64,000 nucleotides of DNA from Pirellulaceae bacterium (GTDB lineage Bacteria > Planctomycetota > Planctomycetia > Pirellulales > Pirellulaceae). Shown piece after piece: positions 18,992 through 27,735 of this stretch. Below the pieces are notes generated by a model that was not told the DNA's origin, did no database searches, and saw nothing but the letters and a program-made list of their open reading frames with translations. Made by a program: the position numbers and the translations under genes. Each line of letters opens with the position of its first letter. The first letter of the stretch is position 1. The DNA lies in the NCBI GenBank assembly GCA_022448315.1, contig JAKVCA010000016.1, positions 118,684 to 182,683 of the forward strand. The letters run 5' to 3'.

Positions 18992-19939
18992 TTATTCCCC
19001 GGTGAACCGGTGTCCTCGAGAGCTCATCTTCGCACGATACAGGCCGGTTCGAGCGGTGACGTAGAGAGTGTCGAGGTTTCTGCCACCAAACGTCACGTTC
19101 GCTGGATGCTCGGGAAATTCAATAATTCCCAAACGCTCACCATCGGGGCTGATCACTTGGACGCCCAGGCTCGTCGTGATGTAGATATTGCCCTGAATAT
19201 CCACCGCACATCCGTCGCCACCGGATCCAGCTCCTTCGCTTCCTTCCGGTTGAGCTAGTTTACAAAGCAACTGGCGCGGGCCAAGTTTGCCTGGTTCAGT
19301 GACGGCATACTTCCACATGCGTTTTTCTTGGCTTGGAATCACATACAGAGTTTTTTCTTCGGGCGACAAATTGATTCCATTTGGGGCAGGCAGTGACTCG
19401 ATGACTCGAGTCACTGCCCCATTGGCAGCGATGTAGTACACACCCATCGTGGCCTGGGGTAATGGGGTTGGGGCACGGTAAAGCGGGTCGGTGAAGTAAA
19501 TCCCGCCGCTTGAGTCCACGACGAGATCATTCGGCGCGTTGAATCGTTTCCCTTGATATTCCTTGGCCAACACTTTGAGGGAGCGATCTGACGGGTCAAT
19601 CGCGACCACCTGACCGTCCATCTGGCAGGCCAGTAAACCGTATTTTGCTGTCCAAAGCAGCCCATTGGCGTGCCCCGACGGCTCAAGGAAAACTTCAAGT
19701 TCTCCTTCGGACGTCCATTTGTAGATTTTATTTGCGGGGATGTCGGTAAAGTAGAGATTCCCTTGGTCGTCCGGGGTCGGGCCTTCCGTAAATTTGAGGT
19801 CACCTGCAACCTGAGACACCTTCGAAATGGGTCCAATCGTTTCGCTGAATTTCTGCTCAGTCTGTCCGAACACCGTCGAGGTGGAGAGCGAGGCGGAAAA
19901 AAGAGTCACAAGCACGAAGAAAAAAGGCAGTCGGAACAT
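18992..19939 (-). CDS. SMP-30/gluconolactonase-family exported beta-propeller
   Basis: A 315-residue protein with a signal peptide (residues 1-25, RLPFFFVLVTLFSASLSTS). The six-bladed propeller signature is clear: FTEGPTPDDQGNLYFTDIPA, GHANGLLWTAKYGLLACQ, RFNAPNDLVVDSSGGIYFTD and PNGINLSPEEKTLYV, which carry the metal-binding Glu, Asn and Asp of the SMP-30/GNL family (calcium-dependent lactonases such as gluconolactonase). The ATG at 19939 has GAGG seven bases upstream; reading further upstream in frame would overlap the neighbouring gene and lose the leader. It is 76 bp downstream of the Gfo/Idh oxidoreductase gene, suggesting a sugar oxidation then lactone hydrolysis pair (inference). Confidence 0.9.
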   Translation of the reverse strand: MFRLPFFFVLVTLFSASLSTSTVFGQTEQKFSETIGPISKVSQVAGDLKFTEGPTPDDQGNLYFTDIPANKIYKWTSEGELEVFLEPSGHANGLLWTAKYGLLACQMDGQVVAIDPSDRSLKVLAKEYQGKRFNAPNDLVVDSSGGIYFTDPLYRAPTPLPQATMGVYYIAANGAVTRVIESLPAPNGINLSPEEKTLYVIPSQEKRMWKYAVTEPGKLGPRQLLCKLAQPEGSEGAGSGGDGCAVDIQGNIYITTSLGVQVISPDGERLGIIEFPEHPANVTFGGRNLDTLYVTARTGLYRAKMSSRGHRFTGE

Positions 19940-20015
19940 GGGGGTCCTCAAATGAGCTTGGCTTTTGGAAGGGAAAATTGCCGCGAAGTTGCACCGCGAG
20001 AAGGGACATCGCAAA

Positions 20016-21305
20016 CTAAGAGATCGTGGGGGTCCAGCCTTCGCGGTAATCTTTGGTCCAGAGTTTTGAGGCTTCCGCATCGTCCAAGATATGACCATTT
20101 GTCGGGTCGGTATCCAAGGAGCGACCTGTCTGCTGTGCGATGTTGCCAAGGTGGCACAACAGCGTGCTTTTATGGCCTTCTTCGATGTCCGCAGTGGGCC
20201 GACCTCCCTCTCGGATGCAACCGAGGAAGTCATTGAAGTGTTCCGAGTCACCACCGCTGCCTGTGACTTCGTCAACGACCTTGCGTTGCATGTCATAGAT
20301 ACGGAAACCGGTGTCAAACATGTGTAGCATTCCGTTTGTGCCATGAAAGGTGACTCCGAAACCACTTTCATAGAGACCGTGAGGAGACCAGCTAAGCCCT
20401 TCCCACATCATCATCCGATCTCCAAATTCAAAGCTCACGAGATGAGTGTCCGCGGTCTCCTGGTCATCGTCAAAGCGATATCTTCCTCCTCCGCTGACAA
20501 CACGAGTTGGGTAATCGACTTGCATGCCCCAACGTGCGACGTCCAATGCGTGCACGCCATTGTTCCCAAGTTCTCCGTTACCCCAGTGCCAATGCCAGTG
20601 CCAGTTGTAGTGGACCAGATTGTCTTTGAAGGGTTGCTCGGTACACGGACCCTGCCAAAGTTCGTAGTCGAGCCACTCAGGCAGTTCGACATTTTTGCCT
20701 TTTCCGATGGAACCTCGACGATTGCTGTACCAACAGCGTGAATAAAGAACGTCCCCTATTTCTCCATCGTGGATTCGCTGAATGCCTTCCTGAAGTATCT
20801 CGCGACTACGACGCTGGCTTCCCATCGTCACGACACGGTTGTGATGACGGGAAGCCTTGACGGCCATCTCTCCCTCCCAGGGTGTGTGACTGCAGGGCTT
20901 TTCGACGTAGACATGCTTGTTGTGATTACAACCCAAAATAGTTGCTGGAGCGTGCCAGTGATTTGGCGCAGCAACCACGAGGATATCCAAGCTCTCGTCT
21001 TCCAACATTTTTCGGATGTCACTGAACGCGTTGGGGACCCGCTTTTGCAAGCCCTCCACGGCGGCTTGTCCCTTTGCAATAGCCCGAGAGTCGACATCGC
21101 AAACTGCGGAGACTTCACAATTGTCCTGCTGAGCAAATCCTCGAGCCAGAGAGCTTCCACGTCCATTGACACCCATCACTCCCACCACCAAGGTCTCATT
21201 CGCAGAGGCGGATGCGGTCTTGGGAGCAACGGAGGCCGTCGCAGTCAGGGTCGCCCCTGTGGCAACCGTCGATTTGAGAAAAAAACGACGTGAGGGTGAG
21301 GACAT
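20016..21305 (-). CDS. Gfo/Idh/MocA-family oxidoreductase, exported
   Basis: A 429-residue NAD(P)-dependent oxidoreductase. The leader SSPSRRFFLKSTVATGATL has the SRRxFLK twin-arginine pattern, so the folded, cofactor-loaded enzyme is probably exported. The Rossmann fold begins at VVGVMGVNGRGSSLARGFA, followed by AVCDVD, VVAAPNHWHAPATI and YVEKPCSHTPWEGEMAV; EKP is the hallmark of the family. The C-terminal half is the alpha/beta substrate domain with NWHWHWHWGNGELGNNGVHA and a final KDYREGWTPTI. The ATG at 21305 is chosen because AGGAG lies about nine bases upstream and the Tat motif follows immediately. It sits between the NHL and SMP-30 genes with gaps of 67 and 76 bp, a likely three-gene operon. 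Confidence 0.92.
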   Translation of the reverse strand: MSSPSRRFFLKSTVATGATLTATASVAPKTASASANETLVVGVMGVNGRGSSLARGFAQQDNCEVSAVCDVDSRAIAKGQAAVEGLQKRVPNAFSDIRKMLEDESLDILVVAAPNHWHAPATILGCNHNKHVYVEKPCSHTPWEGEMAVKASRHHNRVVTMGSQRRSREILQEGIQRIHDGEIGDVLYSRCWYSNRRGSIGKGKNVELPEWLDYELWQGPCTEQPFKDNLVHYNWHWHWHWGNGELGNNGVHALDVARWGMQVDYPTRVVSGGGRYRFDDDQETADTHLVSFEFGDRMMMWEGLSWSPHGLYESGFGVTFHGTNGMLHMFDTGFRIYDMQRKVVDEVTGSGGDSEHFNDFLGCIREGGRPTADIEEGHKSTLLCHLGNIAQQTGRSLDTDPTNGHILDDAEASKLWTKDYREGWTPTIS

Positions 21306-21372
21306 GTTTTCAAGCTCCTGTTCGCGTTGGTTTGATCGAGGGAGTGTGTTGAACCTGGGCTTTTGTTTCATC

Positions 21373-22503
21373 TTATTTGCGTCGGCTCAGCTCGCGGACG
21401 CGGTGGTTCAGGGTATCGCCGACATAGATGCGCCCTTGTGTATCGACAGTGACACCGTGAGGACGATTCATTCTGATTGGGTGATTCCCAATGCCGTTTT
21501 CCTGAAAGCCAGCGTCATCAGGACCCGATCCAGCGATGGTCGTCACATGACGGTCGCTGGGCGAGTAAATTCGAATGGCGTGATTTTCAGTGTCTACGAT
21601 GACGATGTTGCCGTTCGGAGTCAAAGCAATTCCTTTAGGGCCTCTGAAATGTGCTTTTTTTGCGGGGATGCGATCCTGCTCGAAACCCTTCTTGCCCACG
21701 CCTGCTGCGTGGTGTAGTGTTTTGCTTTCCAGATCGAGATACCACAGGCTGTGCCCTTCACGCAAAGCAATCCAGAGTTGGTCCGCTTGCAAGGCCAATG
21801 CTCGAGGGCCGAGGATGGGACTGCCTTCAGAGGTTTGTCCGTCAGTGGGCAATTTTTTTTCCCCTGTGCCGGCCAATGTCGAGATGATGCCCGTGTCTAA
21901 ATCGATCGCACGGATTCGATGATTACCAATGTCAGCCACATAAATCTTCTGATGATGATCGTCGATGACCAGGCTATGAGGGCGATTGAGTTTCGCTTCG
22001 TTTGCCGGTCCGCCATCACCGGAGAATCCGGGTAAGCCTGTTCCGGCAATGGTTGAAATGACGCCCGTTTTTTTAGCAACTTTCCGAATGACGTGATTCT
22101 GCATTTCCACAAAGTAGATGTCGCCTGACCGACTGAAACGAAGCTCGTATGGCTCGTTGAGTTGAGCGTTCGTTGCAGCATCGCCGTCACCTTGATAGCC
22201 TCGGCGCCCGGTACCCGCAATGAGGGTTTTCTGGTCCGTATTCAGGTCGACTTTCCAGATCCGATGGTGGGCGACTTCCGTGATGAATAAATGCCCCTCG
22301 GGACCGATTTCGACGCCGAAGGGTTGGCCAATTTGGCTTCCGGTGGCCGGCTTCTCGCCGCGTTCCAGTTGGTCTCCCCCATTTCCAGCCACCGTTCGGC
22401 TGTTCCAACCGTTTCTTTCCTGTCCGGCAAGCTTCATCTCCGGAAGGAGGTTGGTGAATGCAAAACAGTAAAATAGGATCGGCATGACAAGACGTTGCCG
22501 CAT
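21373..22503 (-). CDS. NHL-repeat beta-propeller protein, exported
   Basis: A 376-residue protein with a hydrophobic leader (RLVMPILFYCFAFTNLLPE). At least five NHL blades are visible, each with the G(V/I)xxxxxGxxxxxxxxNHR(I/V) pattern: FGVEIGPEGHLFITEVAHHR, LRFSRSGDIYFVEMQNHVIR, SLVIDDHHQKIYVADIGNHR, IALTPNGNIVIVDTENHAIR and VTVDTQGRIYVGDTLNHRV, alternating with TIAGTG linkers. NHL propellers mediate protein or ligand binding and in some planctomycete proteins substitute for lyase folds; a catalytic role cannot be read here. The ATG at 22503 is preferred because the leader follows directly and GGAAGG lies about 11 bases upstream. It heads the NHL/Gfo-Idh/SMP-30 run. Confidence 0.88.
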   Translation of the reverse strand: MRQRLVMPILFYCFAFTNLLPEMKLAGQERNGWNSRTVAGNGGDQLERGEKPATGSQIGQPFGVEIGPEGHLFITEVAHHRIWKVDLNTDQKTLIAGTGRRGYQGDGDAATNAQLNEPYELRFSRSGDIYFVEMQNHVIRKVAKKTGVISTIAGTGLPGFSGDGGPANEAKLNRPHSLVIDDHHQKIYVADIGNHRIRAIDLDTGIISTLAGTGEKKLPTDGQTSEGSPILGPRALALQADQLWIALREGHSLWYLDLESKTLHHAAGVGKKGFEQDRIPAKKAHFRGPKGIALTPNGNIVIVDTENHAIRIYSPSDRHVTTIAGSGPDDAGFQENGIGNHPIRMNRPHGVTVDTQGRIYVGDTLNHRVRELSRRK

Positions 22504-22814
22504 GGCGTTTTCATCCTTCCGGTACAGAAGCCCGCGAGTGGGATTGTACGAGTGGGAGAAGTAAAACATCTGGAAGTCCGGTTGCAGATCGTGAGGCCAA
22601 GAAGTCGGCGTTTGCCGCGAAGCGGCCGATCATTATGGGCGACCCTGTTGCCCGTCACAAATAAAAAACCCGCCGGCTTGGAAACTCCGTTTCACGAATA
22701 AGGAGCAGGTCCGTGATCTACACGAGGATGCAGGGAATTTCGCCTTTCTCTTGCCTGATGTCAGATGGCGTCACTCTCGATCGGCCGTTGGAGCCTGAAG
22801 TTGGGTCAGGTGAG
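22504..22814. other. Intergenic gap between flavin oxidase and NHL genes
   Basis: I see no gene here. It should hold the promoter of the NHL-led gene run (reading leftward). No strong terminator was recognised. Confidence 0.5.
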
Positions 22815-23948
22815 TCAGTTGGATGTAAAACGGCGACGGTGAAGAAACTGGGCATCCTCAGCGAGCTCGTCTGAAAGCACCCAGCGAGACATGACTTCCC
22901 CAAGTACAGTCGCAAATTTGAAGCCATGTCCTGACAGCCCTGCAAGATAGTGAATTCGAGGGTCCAGCGGACTCTGTCCGAACACAAATTGCTCGTCTGC
23001 ACTCATGGAATATCGACAAGATGCTGTCTGTTCTACGTGTTCCAGGGAAGGGGTGAAGTGCCTTGCCGCGAAGTCCAAAACCGAATGCTCCTCCTCCGTG
23101 GCATCGACTTGCTGGTGGACGCTCTGGATCGGGACGCCACCGTCGTGGCGGGCCAGTTTAAGCCCTACCTGGTCATAGGCCGGCATGCCGTAGAAGAACT
23201 GATTTTCACTCTCAAAAAGAAAGCAAGGGCAGTTTCCTTGGATCCAGTGATTCTGGTGTGATGGCCGGAACCAGAGGAGCCTCTTGTGTAATAGGCGAAT
23301 GGGAATATCGACGTGTGATTTCCACAGAGGGGACCAGGGTCCAAGAGTCAACACGACTTTGGCGGCGATGATTCGCCGTGCGCGGGTCACGATCTCAACG
23401 CCGCGATTGAGAGAGGTCATCTCTTCGATGGGGTGGCCCAAAGATTGGGTTGCACCTAATTGTTTTGCGAGGCCCAATGCCGTCTCAATGCATGCCTCAG
23501 GACGCAAAAACCCAGCCTCTTTTTCAAAATGCATCTGCCAGTGAGACGGAAGGTTAAACCCGGGGTATCTTCTGGCCACATTCTCGGCTGAGACGATGGG
23601 TAGATCGAGGTTGTGTTGTTCAATGGACTTCTGGAGTCCCTGCACGAGCGTTCCGTTTTCCGGTCCACCCTCCAGAATACCGCATTGGGTCCAGAGGTTC
23701 TGAGAGCCTTGTTGCTGCAAGGCTGCCCAAAGCTCGAAAGCGCGCTCGATGAGCGGGACATATTCAGGGTGCTCGAAATATCCTTTGCGGATCAGGCGAG
23801 ACAAGCCATGGGAGCTACCGTAAGTGTGAGGCGGAAAATATTGATCAACGCCAATCACTTGGCAGCCCGCTTTCGCCAGATGGAGGAGCGTTTGGCTGCC
23901 CATACCTCCAAGGCCAAGAACCGCGACATCGAATTCGTCAACCGGCAT
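22815..23948 (-). CDS. FAD-dependent N-methyl amino acid oxidase (MSOX/MTOX family)
   Basis: A 377-residue flavoenzyme of the monomeric sarcosine oxidase/N-methyltryptophan oxidase family, which oxidatively demethylates or deaminates N-methyl amino acids giving hydrogen peroxide. The FAD-binding motif VAVLGLGGMGSQTLLHLA starts at residue 8, followed by the characteristic PPHTYGSSHGLSRLIRKGYF. Cys311 in TASCRYSMSADEQFVFG corresponds to the cysteine that holds FAD covalently in MSOX. GLSGHGFKFATVLGE near the C-terminus completes the FAD site. Length fits the family (about 370-390). The exact substrate cannot be chosen from sequence alone; annotated homologues are often named solA. It ends 311 bp before the NHL gene and starts 30 bp after the lipoprotein gene, so it may be co-transcribed with the latter. 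Confidence 0.88.
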   Translation of the reverse strand: MPVDEFDVAVLGLGGMGSQTLLHLAKAGCQVIGVDQYFPPHTYGSSHGLSRLIRKGYFEHPEYVPLIERAFELWAALQQQGSQNLWTQCGILEGGPENGTLVQGLQKSIEQHNLDLPIVSAENVARRYPGFNLPSHWQMHFEKEAGFLRPEACIETALGLAKQLGATQSLGHPIEEMTSLNRGVEIVTRARRIIAAKVVLTLGPWSPLWKSHVDIPIRLLHKRLLWFRPSHQNHWIQGNCPCFLFESENQFFYGMPAYDQVGLKLARHDGGVPIQSVHQQVDATEEEHSVLDFAARHFTPSLEHVEQTASCRYSMSADEQFVFGQSPLDPRIHYLAGLSGHGFKFATVLGEVMSRWVLSDELAEDAQFLHRRRFTSN

Positions 23949-23978
23949 GGAAGATCTCTCGAGTCAAGCGTCTGACGA

Positions 23979-25466
23979 TTAACGAACGCGAAATGCAACG
24001 GGCGGAGATTGCGTCGTTTTTCCTGCTTTGACGTCCTCGACCTGTAGAGAAAGCGTGTAGTTTCCCTTGGGCAGGTCGTCAGGGATCGTAAGCGTATAGT
24101 GGATGTAGAAGTCGCGTCGTCGTCGGCGTGCCTTATCGATAATCGGTTGATAGGTGAATTGTCGAACGACTTGACGATCTTCGTTTACGATCGAAATACT
24201 CGACTGGAACTCGGATTCAAATTGGGGTCCGAAGCCTCGCGATGAGACGGTCTTGGAGGTTTTGTAGTTTTCAATTTCGCAATAGACGATCGTCGCTTGA
24301 CCCGCGTTGAGGGTGCTTGAGGGGAAGGCCGTATAATTGCCGAACCCTTTGACCTCCTCACAAAGGATGATGTTATTGACCTGCAAGCTCGCGAGTGGAC
24401 TTAGGCCATCCTCGGCCTTGCGGAGATGATCCAGTGCCAGAGAAGCTCTCCGGTGATCACCGACAAAAAATGGGGCGTCGATATCGAGTTCTTCGGGTTC
24501 GAGGATGACCGACACGGCGTAAACGAGTTCTTTCCAAAAGGCTTCTTTTTCTGGCTCTGCGAAGTCGAGTCGCTCCAGTGCAGAATCGCGGTCACTGGCC
24601 AGCAGGTAGCACAACGAAAGCACGGTTTCGAAATGCTCCTGTTCATTTTCGGTCAGTGATTTGTTCTTGTCCAACTGCTCTTCCAGTGACGCGATCGTGT
24701 CGCTCAATTGGCTTTTCCAATGGCCTTTCGAAGAGCTGGAAGATTCGGCAGTGAGTGGGACTTCCGATGTTGAAGCAGGAGTTTCATGATTTGCGTTTGC
24801 CACCGCGGAGGGACTGGCATTTTCCAACTCAAAATTCTCCGTCATACCCACTTCAGCGACAGTCGCAATTTTCTGACTTGCCATTTCGGCGGATATGCCG
24901 GCGGTTTCAGTCGCGTACTCAGCTGATGCAGCCGCCTCATCAGTTGCTTGCGAGTTGTCGTCGGTAGGTGTAAGTTTCCGCGGCGGAGTCCGCGAGACTT
25001 TGGAAGTGACGTTGTCAGACCCGAGTGTCCGTCGTTGGCTTGCTTCGCTGGGGTTGGGTATCGCGGTCTGCTTTTCGAGCTGACTTGGCGAAGAAGTCGT
25101 CTCTTGGGCTTTTGGACCTTCCTGATTTGGATTCAGGTCTCGATTCACGTCCTCCGAGGTGGGGTCCGCCTCGTTTTCGGAAAAAATCGTGCGAGTTGCG
25201 ATATCGCGATCTCCATCCAACATCTCCTTGAGCGCTTCTCTTACGAGAGGGTCCTGAATGTTGGCATTCAATTCCTTGAGCTTGGCATCAACGCCCGCTG
25301 TTGCCGTATCCGAGCTCTCTTTCGATCCGCTGCCACTAATGCTTTCAGGGTCGTTTTGTTTCGAGGTTTTCCATTGGATAGTCACAGGCATCGCTTTTTC
25401 GACAACGGCACATCCCGCAACGATTGTCATTGTTAGCGTCAGTAAAATAAGCGTCAGCGTCTTCAT
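23979..25466 (-). CDS. Lipoprotein of unknown function
   Basis: A 495-residue putative lipoprotein: MKTLTLILLTLTMTIVAGC has a basic start, hydrophobic core and a lipobox (VAGC) with Cys19 as the lipidated residue. Residues about 30-260 are low-complexity, rich in Ser, Glu, Ala and Thr. The C-terminal 220 residues look folded: a helical stretch (ETVLSLCYLLASDRDSALER) and then a beta-rich domain ending in YTLSLQVEDVKAGKTTQSPP, reminiscent of planctomycete proteins that summarise as extracellular beta-sandwich proteins. I do not recognise a named family. It lies 30 bp upstream of the flavin oxidase gene on the same strand. Confidence 0.75.
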   Translation of the reverse strand: MKTLTLILLTLTMTIVAGCAVVEKAMPVTIQWKTSKQNDPESISGSGSKESSDTATAGVDAKLKELNANIQDPLVREALKEMLDGDRDIATRTIFSENEADPTSEDVNRDLNPNQEGPKAQETTSSPSQLEKQTAIPNPSEASQRRTLGSDNVTSKVSRTPPRKLTPTDDNSQATDEAAASAEYATETAGISAEMASQKIATVAEVGMTENFELENASPSAVANANHETPASTSEVPLTAESSSSSKGHWKSQLSDTIASLEEQLDKNKSLTENEQEHFETVLSLCYLLASDRDSALERLDFAEPEKEAFWKELVYAVSVILEPEELDIDAPFFVGDHRRASLALDHLRKAEDGLSPLASLQVNNIILCEEVKGFGNYTAFPSSTLNAGQATIVYCEIENYKTSKTVSSRGFGPQFESEFQSSISIVNEDRQVVRQFTYQPIIDKARRRRRDFYIHYTLTIPDDLPKGNYTLSLQVEDVKAGKTTQSPPVAFRVR

Positions 25467-25739
25467 AACGGCAGGCCGATTTTTGAGGGGGATTGAACTC
25501 GGGGACCATAGAAGATTGCGTCAATGGACTCAAGGTCGGTTTCAACGCATGGAATAGACCGAGGGTTGGCGGATCGCCGTTGCTAGCAGCCCATGTGGGA
25601 AGCCGGCGGAATCATGGGGAGGATTCGGGTAGACTTCGATGACACGTCGTTCCTCCAGCGCAGAAACGGCCGCCTTGGAGCGGCAAGCTGAAACAAGTCG
25701 TCTGGTGATGGTCGCTATTTTCCAGAGGGTGAATACGGC

Positions 25740-26426
25740 TCAGGTGCCGCGGATGGGCCCAAACCACTCAATCTGCTTTCGGGGACAGAAACGGTAGCCC
25801 GCTTGAAGACAGTAATCCTCAAGCCATTCGCCGGTACGGGCAAGCTCATCAATTTCGATCCCTTGAGGCATCATGTAAACGTTGGACGACAAAATGTTGG
25901 GCAGGTTTTCCAGATACTGAACCACCTCGGCTAAGTCACCTTGCTTATCAATGACGAACTTAAGTTGATAGTCATGTTCCTGAATAAGCTGGGCAACGAT
26001 TTCAGGGGTGACGCGCGCTTTTTCGTGTCGTTCATTCCACCGAGGCGACTGGAGTGGTGACGGGGTTGAGTTGGCAAGTTTGGGGCTGATCGACATCAGG
26101 TCACAGTCGAGCGGCAAGTAGAGGGTGCCAGAGGTTTCGATCGTGATGTGAAATTCAGCCTCGCGAAGTCGTGTGCAAAGCGGGCGGAGTTCTGAAAAAA
26201 GCATGGGCTCGCCACCTGTCAGAACCACATGGGTCGCTTCCAGGCGGCAAATGGCATCGAAGATTTCCTCGACGCTCCGGTCTTCGCCTTCTGGCTTCCA
26301 CGATGCGTACGGCGTGTCACAGAACCAACAGCGAAGGTTGCATCCTGACGCGCGGACAAAGGTGCTTGGCTCGCCAGTAAACTTGCCCTCGCCCTGAATT
26401 GATCGATAGATTTCTGCAATCCGCAT
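25740..26426 (-). CDS. queE: 7-carboxy-7-deazaguanine synthase (radical SAM)
   Basis: A 228-residue radical SAM enzyme that rearranges 6-carboxy-tetrahydropterin to 7-carboxy-7-deazaguanine in queuosine/7-deazaguanine biosynthesis. The N-terminus IAEIYRSIQGEGKFTGEPS is the family signature and binds substrate; the [4Fe-4S] cluster cysteines are C29, C33 and C36 in CNLRCWFC (CX3CX2C). VVLTGGEPML is the GGEP SAM motif. The C-terminal VYMMPQGIEIDEL and YRFCPRKQIEWFG are also QueE-like. It is divergent from queF, 97 bp apart, so the two pathway genes probably share a control region. queC and queD are not in the window. Confidence 0.95.
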   Translation of the reverse strand: MRIAEIYRSIQGEGKFTGEPSTFVRASGCNLRCWFCDTPYASWKPEGEDRSVEEIFDAICRLEATHVVLTGGEPMLFSELRPLCTRLREAEFHITIETSGTLYLPLDCDLMSISPKLANSTPSPLQSPRWNERHEKARVTPEIVAQLIQEHDYQLKFVIDKQGDLAEVVQYLENLPNILSSNVYMMPQGIEIDELARTGEWLEDYCLQAGYRFCPRKQIEWFGPIRGT

Positions 26427-26523
26427 CGAAAAGTTACCGGGACAGGGTGAAAGGGGACCTACTCAGGTTCGACTTGCCATGCCAGAATACTCGGTTTGGT
26501 AAAAAAAGACAGTCCAGGAGCGA

Positions 26524-26886
26524 ATGATGACCGAGAGCTTTCGTACTTCCCTCGAAGTGTTTGACAATCAATTCCCGGGGCGGGACTACGAGATCGAAAT
26601 TGTCTGTCCAGAATTTACGTCGGTATGTCCAAAAACGGGCCAACCCGACTTCGGGACACTGATTTTCCGATATGTACCCGACCAGCGCTGCGTCGAGTTG
26701 AAAAGCTTGAAGCTCTATCTGCAGAAGTTCAGAAACGAGGGGATTTTTTATGAGAATGTCTCCAACACCATTCACGATGATTTTTGTGCGATGGTCGAAC
26801 CACGCAAGTTTTTGCTGATCGCGGACTTCAAAGCACGTGGTGGAATTACGTCGAAGATTGCGATCGGCGATGCCGGCCTTAAATAA
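26524..26886 (+). CDS. queF: NADPH-dependent 7-cyano-7-deazaguanine reductase
   Basis: A 120-residue short-type (YkvM-like) QueF, the tunnelling-fold enzyme that reduces the nitrile preQ0 to the amine preQ1. The catalytic Cys35 lies in [15 protein letters not shown] with the proton donor Asp42; the QueF motif is [20 protein letters not shown] (residues about 58-78), followed by HDDF. RBS AGGAG precedes the ATG at 26524 by five bases (an immediately following ATG at 26527 is also possible). Its TAA shares one base with the ATG of the nagB-like gene (TAATG at 26884-26888), so translation of the two is probably coupled. Confidence 0.96.
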   Translation: MMTESFRTSLEVFDNQFPGRDYEIEIVCPEFTSVCPKTGQPDFGTLIFRYVPDQRCVELKSLKLYLQKFRNEGIFYENVSNTIHDDFCAMVEPRKFLLIADFKARGGITSKIAIGDAGLK

Positions 26887-27662
26887 TGGTCGAAACCAAA
26901 ATGGAAGGGCGGTTCAGTATGCAGGTCAATATCCTTGCGACTCCAGATGATCTTGGGAAATCGGCTGCGGAAAGTGCGGCGAGTATTCTTCGTGAAAGAC
27001 TATCAGGCCAACGGCGAGTCCACCTGATTCTGGCCACGGGCGCTTCGCAATTTGCAACACTCAAGCATCTTGCTGCGTATCCAGGGATCGAGTGGGGACG
27101 CGTTGCGTGTTTTCATCTTGATGAATATTTAGGTCTGGCCGAAAGCCACCCTGCATCCTTTCGCAAGTACCTGCGTGAGCGTTTTGTCGAGGTGCTACCT
27201 GAACCGCTCGCGAGTTTCGAATACATCGATGGTGAAGGCGACCCGAATGCGGAGTGTCAAAGGTTGGCTTCGGCGATTCAGCAGGTCGAAATTGACCTTG
27301 CGTTGATCGGGATTGGCGAGAATGGTCATCTTGCATTCAACGACCCACCCGCCGATTTTTCGACCGAGTCACCTTATCTGGTGGTGGACCTTGATGAGGC
27401 GTGTCGCCAGCAGCAACAAGGTGAAGGATGGTTTCCAACGTTGGAGGCGGTTCCAACGCATGCTATCTCCATGTCGGTGAAACAGATCCTCAAATCAGAT
27501 TCGATTATCTGTAGCGTTCCGGACGAGCGTAAGGCAACCGCGGTGCAGCGCGCCGTGGAGGGAGAAGTCAATCCGGACTGTCCAGCTTCCATCCTTCAGA
27601 CTCATCCGTCCATGCAGCTTTACCTCGACGAGGCCGCAGCGTCGAAACTAACGTTGTCTTAG
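26886..27662 (+). CDS. nagB: Glucosamine-6-phosphate deaminase-like protein
   Basis: A 258-residue NagB/RpiA/6-phosphogluconolactonase-fold protein. [17 protein letters not shown] is the phosphate-binding loop, [20 protein letters not shown] the GlcN6P deaminase signature with the catalytic Asp, and [19 protein letters not shown] the second active-site block with the Gly-Glu-Asn-Gly-His motif. These features favour GlcN6P deaminase (glucosamine-6-P to fructose-6-P plus ammonia) over 6-phosphogluconolactonase. Its start overlaps the queF stop by one base; an internal ATG at 26922 is an alternative. The pairing with queF is unusual and is discussed as a finding. Confidence 0.86.
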   Translation: MVETKMEGRFSMQVNILATPDDLGKSAAESAASILRERLSGQRRVHLILATGASQFATLKHLAAYPGIEWGRVACFHLDEYLGLAESHPASFRKYLRERFVEVLPEPLASFEYIDGEGDPNAECQRLASAIQQVEIDLALIGIGENGHLAFNDPPADFSTESPYLVVDLDEACRQQQQGEGWFPTLEAVPTHAISMSVKQILKSDSIICSVPDERKATAVQRAVEGEVNPDCPASILQTHPSMQLYLDEAAASKLTLS

Positions 27663-27735
27663 CTGACACCGATCTGTTTTGTTGCCCGTCATCGTTTTTG
27701 TTCAACCATTCGCCCGAAAGAGATGAGGACCAGCC

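Noticed and set aside
26427-26523. Possible preQ1 riboswitch between queE and queF
   Set aside because: I see none of the preQ1-I or preQ1-II consensus elements; needs a covariance search to be sure.
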